From the NCBI GenBank assembly GCA_964610115.1, contig CAZSUW010000099.1:1-6035 (forward strand): a stretch of 6,035 nt of DNA. Reading direction: 5' to 3'. Positions 1 to 5,400 of this stretch are shown one piece after another (position 1 is the first letter of the stretch; each line of letters opens with the position of its first letter). Under the pieces are notes generated by a model. That model did not search any database. It was not told the origin of the DNA and was given only the letters and a program-made list of their open reading frames with translations. This DNA comes from Litorimonas sp964610115. GTDB lineage: Bacteria > Pseudomonadota > Alphaproteobacteria > Caulobacterales > Maricaulaceae. The position numbers were made by a program, and so were the translations under genes.

Positions 1-218
1 CCGACTAAGGCCTGAGTCCGCACATCGGAATTATCGTATTTACGTTGTTCAGCGACTTTCCGACATTCTGCGAGGTCTTGCTGATAGGCGGCGCGATATT
101 GTGGATCATTAGGCCCGTCGATAATGGGTTGATGCGCTGCCCCTCCGCTAGCACAGGCGGACAAACTCACCATAGATATAGCGCCTAAGAGTGTTAGGGG
201 TGTACGAATATTCATCAT
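1..218 (-). CDS. Putative outer-membrane/periplasmic lipoprotein, glycine-zipper-like (3' end missing)
   Basis: The reverse strand encodes at least 72 residues and runs off the left edge with no stop. The start is one of two adjacent ATGs (218 or 215), preceded by an AAAGAG Shine-Dalgarno-like run about 6 bases upstream. The N-terminus has a short basic stretch (MMNIRT), a hydrophobic core and a lipobox LSAC, with the lipidated Cys at residue 23, so it should be exported and processed by signal peptidase II. The mature part includes YRAAYQQDLAECRKVAEQ (residues 44-61) and ends in view at TQALVG. That Y-x-x-DL-x-x-C-R-x-x-A-x-Q pattern precedes the glycine zipper in many small alphaproteobacterial lipoproteins; the zipper itself would lie beyond the edge, so the family call is inference. 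The next residues of mature protein are Ala-Ser-Gly-Gly, a typical flexible linker. It is separated from coq7 by 114 bases and probably has its own promoter. Export as a lipoprotein is fairly sure; function is unknown. Confidence 0.8.
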   Translation of the reverse strand, partial: MMNIRTPLTLLGAISMVSLSACASGGAAHQPIIDGPNDPQYRAAYQQDLAECRKVAEQRKYDNSDVRTQALV

Positions 219-332
219 GTCATCTCTTTAAAAGAGCCCAAATGAGCCGGAATTAAGTACTCGCCTAAATCTTTTCAATTAACGACAACATAAAATTTAG
301 CAGTTATTTGAATTAATTATAAGTTAGGTGAT
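219..332. other. AT-rich gap between coq7 and the lipoprotein gene
   Basis: This 114-base gap holds the candidate lipoprotein promoter and a short inverted repeat, CTCTTT-A-AAAGAG (224-236), which overlaps the lipoprotein's ribosome binding site; the centre is too short for a strong RNA hairpin unless the stem shrinks to 4 pairs. A 10-base palindrome GATTTAAATC (330-339) spans the coq7 stop codon. I see no GC-rich stem followed by a T-run, so there is no clear intrinsic terminator for the upstream operon. Confidence 0.4.
250..278 (-). promoter_or_regulatory. Candidate sigma-70-type promoter for the lipoprotein gene
   Basis: On the minus strand, TTGAAA (278-273) is followed after exactly 17 bases by TAATTC (255-250), about 31 bases before the lipoprotein ATG. 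The hexamers match the -35 and -10 consensus only partly, and the surrounding DNA is AT-rich, so chance matches are likely. Position and spacing are what favour it. Confidence 0.3.
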
Positions 333-872
333 TTAAATCTTTTCCGTAATTTTAATCGCGGCGTGACACCCAAAACGAATAGCGCGGGAGAGCAGGGCGT
401 AGCCGGGGGCCTCTTGTGCGCCGCCTTCAACAGCGATGTCACGATGATGCAGCTCGTCTTCGCGAAACTCTCGGAAAGTGGCCGCTAATTCAGGTTCTTC
501 ATCCGCGATTTCTCGCGATTGGCTGTCATAATGTTGTTCAATCACCGTCTCGACAGCTTCGGTACAGGCATGAGCTGCCTTTTCGCCCATAAGGGCCGTG
601 ACGACGCCAAGGCCATATCCGGCGACATTCCATATCGGTGTCATGGCGGTGGGGCGAACACCCCGTTCCACTAAGAGCTTGTCAAAGGCGTCCAAATGCT
701 TTTGCTCTTCATCCTGCATTTCTTGGAGTTGTTCGGCCATAGCGTGCGTTTTGGGATTAGCCGCGAAGACAGCCTTCTGTCCCTTATAGATGGCCACGGC
801 GCCATATTCACCCGCGTGATCAACACGGAGCATTTCAGCGACTCTCGGATTCATGCGTTTTGACTTAGCCAT
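333..872 (-). CDS. coq7: Coq7-type demethoxyubiquinone hydroxylase (di-iron)
   Basis: This is a 179-residue protein of the Coq7 family, membrane-associated di-iron monooxygenases that hydroxylate 5-demethoxyubiquinol late in ubiquinone synthesis. The family signature RVDHAGEYGAVAIYKGQ is at residues 16-32. The di-iron ligands, assigned by comparison with the known family pattern, are Glu22, Glu56 and His59 (EQKH), Glu108 (in CTEAVE), and Glu140 and His143 (ELHH). GEKAAHACTEAVE (96-108) is another conserved block. Length is normal for a bacterial Coq7 and no key residue is missing. I chose the ATG at 872 (MAKSK), which overlaps the dsbB stop by 8 bases and has GGGAAAG upstream; a GTG at 908 in the same frame would add 12 residues lying inside dsbB and looks unneeded. 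It is translated right after dsbB, probably by coupling. Its product, ubiquinone, is the electron acceptor of DsbB. Confidence 0.95.
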   Translation of the reverse strand: MAKSKRMNPRVAEMLRVDHAGEYGAVAIYKGQKAVFAANPKTHAMAEQLQEMQDEEQKHLDAFDKLLVERGVRPTAMTPIWNVAGYGLGVVTALMGEKAAHACTEAVETVIEQHYDSQSREIADEEPELAATFREFREDELHHRDIAVEGGAQEAPGYALLSRAIRFGCHAAIKITEKI

Positions 873-1386
873 TTTTCTGCTTTCCCAATAGGGCGACGAT
901 GATGGCACCCAATAAAGAAACTATAGCATTCCACATCGCCATAGATAGGCCCAGGAACACCCAGACCGCTTCGCTGCAAGCCGGGGGTTTGAATTTTTGA
1001 TCGAGCTGAGCGAAAGGATCATCGTCGGTAAAATCAGGCAGAGACACATCGCCAACCGCACAGCCTTTGGGGCCTTCCCACCACTTAAATTCGACACCCG
1101 CATGATAAAAAGCGAGCCCCGCACTGCCGATGAGTAATAGAACCAAAAGCAGTGATAAAGCACGGCTCAGGGGCAATCCCATTTTCACCATGAGCAAAGC
1201 GAGGAGGGCAACGACCACAACGGCTTTATGAACATGTCTCTGCCAATAACACATCTGACAGGGCAGGTAGCCAAATCCATATTGCGATATCCACGCCCCC
1301 GCCAGCAATCCACCCGAGAGCAGCAACGCAAATAGCGGCGCCCAATAGTCTCGATTATTTGGCAAGAAGATTGTCATATCACTCAT
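865..1386 (-). CDS. dsbB: Disulfide bond formation protein B (DsbB)
   Basis: This is an inner-membrane quinone reductase that reoxidises DsbA-like thiol oxidases and passes the electrons to ubiquinone. Numbered from this ATG, the first periplasmic redox pair is Cys43-Gln-Met-Cys46, inside LPCQMCYWQRHVHK, and the second pair is Cys109 (EGPKGC) and Cys137 (PPACSEAVW). Four hydrophobic segments are visible, at about residues 16-34, 54-69, 75-95 and 140-167. YHAGVEFKWWEGP and the C-terminal WVFLGLSMAMWNA are family hallmarks. Length is 173 residues. The start is uncertain: a TTG at 1404 would add 6 residues, the ATG at 1386 is taken here, and an ATG at 1377 (MTIFLPNN) is also possible; none has a strong ribosome binding site. 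The gene lies 51 bases after the stop of the TPR gene and overlaps coq7 by 8 bases. No dsbA is in view. Confidence 0.94.
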   Translation of the reverse strand: MSDMTIFLPNNRDYWAPLFALLLSGGLLAGAWISQYGFGYLPCQMCYWQRHVHKAVVVVALLALLMVKMGLPLSRALSLLLVLLLIGSAGLAFYHAGVEFKWWEGPKGCAVGDVSLPDFTDDDPFAQLDQKFKPPACSEAVWVFLGLSMAMWNAIVSLLGAIIVALLGKQKNG

Positions 1387-1437
1387 ATAGTCATCAAAAA
1401 CCAAGATGTCATGCGACGGATTGGTAATGTATTCATG

Positions 1438-2982
1438 TTAAAGAATAGACTGATCAGGAAACCGCATTGTTGACCATGAATCAGATTTGGCGTTGATAAG
1501 TCGGCCGCTACTTTTCAATGGCTTCTCATATTCTGCGAGATAGGCAGTGCACCAACGTTGAATAAAAACTCTTTTCGTTTCGCCTTGCTTCGGCATGGGT
1601 AAGGCAATCAGTTCAAACCCATATTGTCTATCTTGCCAGTAAGGTAAAATGGCATAGCTTGGGATATTTTGACTGTAAGACAGTCGAGGGATAATCGTTG
1701 ATAGACGAATCTCCCCGCTTAGGAAGGGAATATATACTGCGTTATCTAATTTAGGAGTGTCCGGCCCAATGCCAACCATGTGTCCTTGGCTAAGTTTTTT
1801 TATAAGCATCTTGATATCGGTTTTACCCGATCCTGAAATTGTAAAGTGGCGGTTTGGATGGCAAATCAAATTATGTGGTGTGTAAGTAAGTGACTGAAAC
1901 GCAGGATAATAGGTTTCCATATGGCGTGTGAGCAATGATGCAGGCGGTTGATGTGTTCCGGCTATTAAAACGGCTTTATTCGTTTCGTTAGACTTAATTT
2001 TTCCATAGATGTTCGGGGGCTCTGTAATATTATCTGTAGCGTTTTCTACCTCCGGAAAAGCCGCGCAATATTTCCAAGACAACAGTCGCACAGCTTGCCG
2101 CCATTGAATGTCTGATATCCATTGTTTCCATTTATTTTCTTCAAATTGCGACAACCTCCAGGCCCGCCATATTTTAATGTCGAAATTTGAAGTATCTTTA
2201 GGAAGAGTGATATTTCTTACCAACTCAGAAAGTTTAATCGCGTCGTCGGTGAAAATGTCAGAGTGCTGACGGAAACTTTTTCGAGATTCTTCTGCTTGGT
2301 CATCAAACCCATAAAGCTTGTAGAATTTATAAAGCCTTATAAAATGAGTAAAATTACCAAGGTCCTTAGAAGACTGTGTTTCTAAAATTGGTCTTAGTGT
2401 TTGCTCCCTTACTTTTTTAATCGGTAAATTAAGTAATCCGTTGAGGGCTGGTGCATAAGTTTCATTATTCTTTAGTAGCGAAAGAAATTCATTCTCCGCA
2501 GCATCCTCCTCTCCCGAATGTTTTAGAATTTGGGCCCTTCTCAATTTACAAAGTGTCCAACCTTGTGATTCAGGGTTTTTATCGATGATTGGCTGTAAGA
2601 CCTGTAACGCCTCTTCGAATTGATTGTTGTCTTGATAATAGACCGCGGCCTCATGACGTATAATTCCGTTTTCTGGGAAGGCCTGGATGAGTTCCCGTAA
2701 TTGAGATGAAAGTGTTGATGGCCCTTGAAAGTTTTTCGCGTTTCTGAGTCTTACTAATTGAAAAATAGCATTATTGGGCGCCTTATTCACCGCTTGCGAG
2801 AAAAGATAATCTGCATCTGAGTACCGATCGCTCATTGCGTAACATTTTGCTAATCCAATTTGCGCGTTCGGATTATCAGCTTCGGACGTTACAATTTTTT
2901 CCCAAAGTTTAGTAGCCTCTATGGGCGATAGACTGTTTTGCATCCGGTTCGCATAGGCGATCGGGTTCTTATTATTAGTCAT
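1438..2982 (-). CDS. TPR-repeat protein with C-terminal LpxL/HtrB-like acyltransferase domain
   Basis: This 514-residue protein has no signal peptide or obvious membrane segment. Residues about 38-71 (GLAKCYAMSDRYSDADYLF), 106-138 (AAVYYQDNNQFEEALQVL) and 146-176 read as tetratricopeptide repeats. The middle (about 200-330) is helical with no recognised domain. Residues about 337-490 resemble the LpxL/HtrB lysophospholipid acyltransferase fold: VLIAGTHQPPASLL in the place of the HX4(D/E) block, LIKKLSQGHMVGIGPDTP (393-410) like the 'L-kkGe-v...PD' block, then VYIPFLSGEI (416-425), an IPRL...NIPSYAILPYW stretch and FELIALPMP (456-464). His344 is present but the acidic residue five positions on is Ser349, so classic acyltransferase chemistry is doubtful. 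Start ATG 2982 is 6 bases after the dioxygenase stop; the ribosome site is weak, suggesting coupling. The gene is clearly AT-rich. The fold call is by remembered family pattern; function is unknown. Confidence 0.72.
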   Translation of the reverse strand: MTNNKNPIAYANRMQNSLSPIEATKLWEKIVTSEADNPNAQIGLAKCYAMSDRYSDADYLFSQAVNKAPNNAIFQLVRLRNAKNFQGPSTLSSQLRELIQAFPENGIIRHEAAVYYQDNNQFEEALQVLQPIIDKNPESQGWTLCKLRRAQILKHSGEEDAAENEFLSLLKNNETYAPALNGLLNLPIKKVREQTLRPILETQSSKDLGNFTHFIRLYKFYKLYGFDDQAEESRKSFRQHSDIFTDDAIKLSELVRNITLPKDTSNFDIKIWRAWRLSQFEENKWKQWISDIQWRQAVRLLSWKYCAAFPEVENATDNITEPPNIYGKIKSNETNKAVLIAGTHQPPASLLTRHMETYYPAFQSLTYTPHNLICHPNRHFTISGSGKTDIKMLIKKLSQGHMVGIGPDTPKLDNAVYIPFLSGEIRLSTIIPRLSYSQNIPSYAILPYWQDRQYGFELIALPMPKQGETKRVFIQRWCTAYLAEYEKPLKSSGRLINAKSDSWSTMRFPDQSIL

Positions 2983-2988
2983 CGTGCT

Positions 2989-4026
2989 TTAGGCGTAGAT
3001 GCGTTGTGATGTCTTGCGATTGTAATAATCACCTCTTTTGGCTGAATCTACCAAACTAATAAAATCGTCGTGGGAATAGTGTTTCCCATTAATTTGAACG
3101 GAGTTAAGAGGCGCATGTCCTGGGTATAATTTATCCATATAACTAATCATACGACACATCGTTCGTTTATTTCCATCAGAAACATTCGTCGGTCTGGCAT
3201 GTAGGGTGATATTTTGATCCATGAACAAAATTTGTCCATCTTTCCAGTCATGATGATATTTATATTCTGGCTTATCGAGATAGGACCAAAGATGCTTTTT
3301 ATACATCAGGCTTTCATCTCGGCTCATGCCTTTAAAGTGGCTAAAGCTATGACTTGGAAAATTTATACCTTTGACGCCACTGGCTGTGACGTTGACTAAA
3401 TTAGACTCTATTCCGTCATACGGTGCCATGCCATAACGCACCACATTTAACTGAGCAGAGTCCAGACCTTTACTCATGGTTCCGCCGTCCCAAGCCCAAA
3501 CACATTGGAGTTCATCGACGATTGATTTGTCTAAAGCCGAGAGGCTTTGATAGGCTCTTGCTGTACATAAAAACGAGGTTTGACTTCCTTGTGTTGCCCA
3601 AAGACTCATTAGTCCGACCACGCGTTGAGAGTCCTGCATGGCTTGGTTGTCACAATGCCAGTCTAATTCTCCATTTGTGAAGATACCCGTCGCTTTACCT
3701 TTTTTATCTTTTTCAAAACTAACGCGTGTCATGCCGGTTTGACCCGATATCTCATCAACCGCACGTGCAATTTGGGCAAGATGAACTTGGAATTCGCGCC
3801 AATGCCTGCCCCTTAGCAGTCCATTCGCGACATATTTATGGATTAAGGGTTGGCTCGGCTGACCCCAGAGGCATTGAAGCTCAAATAACCTTTTCTCACT
3901 TACGCTGCTGTCAACAAAGACCACACATTCTGAGGCAACAACACGTCCGAGTTCTAGACAGTCTTCATCATTCTCAAGATTTATGTCCGAGACTTGAACC
4001 GCGTTATTGAGCGCCTTGATTTTCAC
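2989..4026 (-). CDS. TauD/TfdA-family 2-oxoglutarate/Fe(II)-dependent dioxygenase
   Basis: This 345-residue protein is predicted cytosolic. It carries the facial triad of 2-oxoglutarate/Fe(II) oxygenases: His124-Cys-Asp126 in LDWHCDNQ, and the distal His276 in GQILFMDQNITLHARPTN (264-281). Arg288 or Arg292 (GNKRTMCRM) is placed to bind the 2-oxoglutarate carboxylate. The central WATQGSQTSF (143-152) corresponds to the GG-x-T block of TauD-like enzymes. Enzymes of this family hydroxylate, desaturate or cleave C-H bonds of small molecules such as taurine, carnitine precursors and natural-product intermediates; the substrate here cannot be told. The start is a GTG at 4026 whose bases overlap the radical SAM stop (GTGA, 4 bases), with AAGAG 7 bases upstream. 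The gene ends 6 bases before the TPR gene. All core residues are intact, so an active enzyme is expected. Confidence 0.88.
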   Translation of the reverse strand: MKIKALNNAVQVSDINLENDEDCLELGRVVASECVVFVDSSVSEKRLFELQCLWGQPSQPLIHKYVANGLLRGRHWREFQVHLAQIARAVDEISGQTGMTRVSFEKDKKGKATGIFTNGELDWHCDNQAMQDSQRVVGLMSLWATQGSQTSFLCTARAYQSLSALDKSIVDELQCVWAWDGGTMSKGLDSAQLNVVRYGMAPYDGIESNLVNVTASGVKGINFPSHSFSHFKGMSRDESLMYKKHLWSYLDKPEYKYHHDWKDGQILFMDQNITLHARPTNVSDGNKRTMCRMISYMDKLYPGHAPLNSVQINGKHYSHDDFISLVDSAKRGDYYNRKTSQRIYA

Positions 4027-5108
4027 CCCAAGGCTCTTGAGTATTTATTTGGCATATAAAGCCTTAGCCAAGTTTCCAGTACATTCAGCCATGTCTCAAA
4101 TTTGTTGAGGTCTTTAAATGAGTGTTGAAGGGTTAGGTAGGATGCATAGCCAATGGCATAGGCTTTACAGTCAGAACAATCGATATTGGGCATACAACAT
4201 TTCCCACTGTGTTGTTCCAAATCTACACTGATATGTTGGAAATGGTCTGTCAGGCGATTGCCGCAATTTTTGGCTACGCCGTCTTCATCGAGGTCATACA
4301 GCGCCCCGTCTTGACTGACCCAGTCATCATAAGCGTCCTCATATATGATGGTTTCCGGGAATATCTCTTTACAAGCCGTAATTTCACGACGCGCCGCCGC
4401 GAAGGCTTTGGGTGACATGCGTAAGTGATTGTCGGAAGAAGAGTTGAAAATATAATCATCCGCATGATCTAAGCCGCGGGTCAGATTCATGTAATCCGTC
4501 GTTGCAGAAAAATAACTAAAGGTTAGCGGTAAACCATATTCAGCACATTGCGCCGCGACATTTCTGATTTGTTCGATGTTCTGACCATTGATAGTCATCA
4601 CCATTGTCGCGCGTGGGTCGCCGCTATAATTTTGCATGGCTTTGGTTGTGGTATCGGCGCCGCGATAATCCGCAACATTGTCTTTATCCCCCCAAATAGA
4701 GACATGAATACTATAGGGGATAGAAGCATCCACTTTTTTGATGCCATTTGTCATGATATTGCCATTGGGAATATGGCGCGCAATGGCCGCGAGCCGCGCG
4801 GGTTCGAGCGAAGGTTCCGCACCGGCGATATAGGCAAAATTTACGCCGCGCTCGGCTTCTTTTGCGAAGAAACGGTCCCAAGAGTCGGTGTCATTGCTAT
4901 CCGAAAAGTCTTTATATTCACCTCCGGCGAAATAGAGACAGCCTTCACAAAAAAGGTTGCAGCGATTGGAAACGTCGTAATTACTGCCGAATATTCGACC
5001 CTGAATTTTGCGCAAGTGGCGATAGCGTTCCATTAAATGGCCACGCCGACCAAGCGGTCTGGCAATTGCCAAGCCGTGACCCTCATTGATGTCTAATTCC
5101 ACACCCAC
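4023..5108 (-). CDS. Radical SAM enzyme with SPASM/twitch-like C-terminal cysteines
   Basis: This 361-residue protein has the radical SAM motif CNLFCEGC (Cys50, Cys54, Cys57, a CX3CX2C pattern) that binds the [4Fe-4S] cluster cleaving S-adenosylmethionine. GAEP (96-99) stands for the GGE SAM-binding motif, and IPYSIHVSIWG and LPLTFSYF look like strands of the partial TIM barrel. Near the C-terminus, Cys282 (NCGN), Cys304-Cys305, Cys311 and Cys314 (CCMPNIDCSDC) resemble the cysteines that hold an auxiliary [4Fe-4S] cluster in SPASM/twitch radical SAM proteins, many of which modify peptides or sugars and other small molecules. The substrate is unknown. The GTG start at 5108 has GGGG 7 bases upstream; an ATG at 5033 would remove 25 residues, has no good ribosome site, and still keeps the whole domain. 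It is first in the cassette and shares 4 bases with the dioxygenase gene. Confidence 0.87.
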   Translation of the reverse strand: MGVELDINEGHGLAIARPLGRRGHLMERYRHLRKIQGRIFGSNYDVSNRCNLFCEGCLYFAGGEYKDFSDSNDTDSWDRFFAKEAERGVNFAYIAGAEPSLEPARLAAIARHIPNGNIMTNGIKKVDASIPYSIHVSIWGDKDNVADYRGADTTTKAMQNYSGDPRATMVMTINGQNIEQIRNVAAQCAEYGLPLTFSYFSATTDYMNLTRGLDHADDYIFNSSSDNHLRMSPKAFAAARREITACKEIFPETIIYEDAYDDWVSQDGALYDLDEDGVAKNCGNRLTDHFQHISVDLEQHSGKCCMPNIDCSDCKAYAIGYASYLTLQHSFKDLNKFETWLNVLETWLRLYMPNKYSRALG

Positions 5109-5135
5109 GTATATGCCCCAAACTCTATCAGGACA

Positions 5136-5151
5136 TTGATAAATTTATGAA
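5136..5151. repeat. AT-rich 16-base imperfect palindrome, possible operator
   Basis: The sequence TTGATAAATTTATGAA is symmetric at 7 of 8 base pairs, with a perfect 10-base core ATAAATTTAT (5139-5148). It lies 27 bases before the radical SAM GTG, just downstream of the TTGACA box, where a repressor site would be expected. AT-rich palindromes of this size can arise by chance, so a regulatory role is only a suggestion. Confidence 0.3.
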
Positions 5152-5165
5152 TTCGCCCCGATGCC

Positions 5166-5197
5166 TGTATAACGCCATACACAACAGGGCGTGTCAA
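5166..5197 (-). promoter_or_regulatory. Candidate promoter of the radical SAM cassette
   Basis: A perfect -35 hexamer TTGACA (5197-5192, minus strand) lies about 85 bases before the radical SAM start. The best -10-like box is TATACA (5171-5166), but the gap is 20 bases, longer than the usual 16-18, and no better box sits at the normal distance. The -35 is convincing and the -10 is not; an activator-dependent promoter would fit the long spacer, but this is inference. Confidence 0.4.
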
Positions 5198-5332
5198 CAA
5201 ATATCAGGTTGAATTTGAAAGGAAAATTTCATGATAGAGGTGAAACAAACTGCATAAAGTATCCGCTTGTGTGTACATCAAATTTAATCTGAATAACCCG
5301 TTTGCGCGGGGTGTTCATTTTCGTTAACGCTA

Positions 5333-5361
5333 CTTTCATGTTCCTTAACTATAAACATAAT
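5333..5361 (+). promoter_or_regulatory. Candidate promoter of the RodZ-like gene
   Basis: CATAAT (5356-5361) matches five of six bases of the -10 consensus; at 17 bases upstream stands CTTTCA (5333-5338), a weak -35 matching three of six. Transcription would begin near 5368, leaving about 33 bases of leader before the GTG. The overlapping TATAAA (5350-5355) is an alternative -10. Confidence 0.35.
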
Positions 5362-5387
5362 TAGGGAAACGCTGCGGGGGCGTGATT

Positions 5388-5392
5388 GAGGG
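5388..5392 (+). promoter_or_regulatory. Ribosome binding site fixing the GTG start of the RodZ-like gene
   Basis: GAGGG lies 8 bases before the GTG at 5401. An in-frame TAG at 5395-5397 excludes any longer start, and the next in-frame ATG is at residue 72, inside the helix-turn-helix domain, so the GTG is well supported. Confidence 0.7.
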
Positions 5393-5400
5393 TGTAGACA

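Larger units (their letters stand above)
5109..5400. other. Divergent intergenic region between the radical SAM and RodZ-like genes
   Basis: This 292-base stretch separates two genes transcribed away from each other and should hold both promoters. It is AT-rich and contains candidate promoters on each strand and a palindrome, listed separately. It also has TGAAA-6-TTTCA (5216-5231), ACGCC-11-GGCGT (5172-5192) and CCCG-6-CGGG (5297-5310) inverted repeats, all short. Minus-strand reading frames here are tiny, the longest being 24 codons (5278-5204), and lack ribosome sites. I see no RNA gene. Confidence 0.6.

Noticed and set aside
921..1163. 80-codon minus-strand frame inside dsbB
   Set aside because: It is an out-of-frame reading of dsbB, whose cysteine pairs and membrane segments are intact.
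3214..4010. Plus-strand frames opposite the dioxygenase gene
   Set aside because: They are fragmented and lie over the intact metal-binding motifs of the minus-strand dioxygenase.
4548..5089. Plus-strand open frames of 162 and 75 codons opposite the radical SAM gene
   Set aside because: The minus strand shows intact radical SAM motifs across the same bases, and the plus-strand products show no recognisable domain.
5204..5278. 24-codon minus-strand frame upstream of the radical SAM gene, considered as a precursor peptide for a ribosomally made product
   Set aside because: It has no ribosome binding site, no leader-like or repeated core sequence, and the best promoter box for the cassette lies downstream of it, so it would probably not be co-transcribed.
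5297..5310. CCCG-TTTGCG-CGGG inverted repeat as an intrinsic terminator
   Set aside because: The stem is only 4 pairs and no T-run follows on either strand; it also lies between divergent genes, where no terminator is expected.
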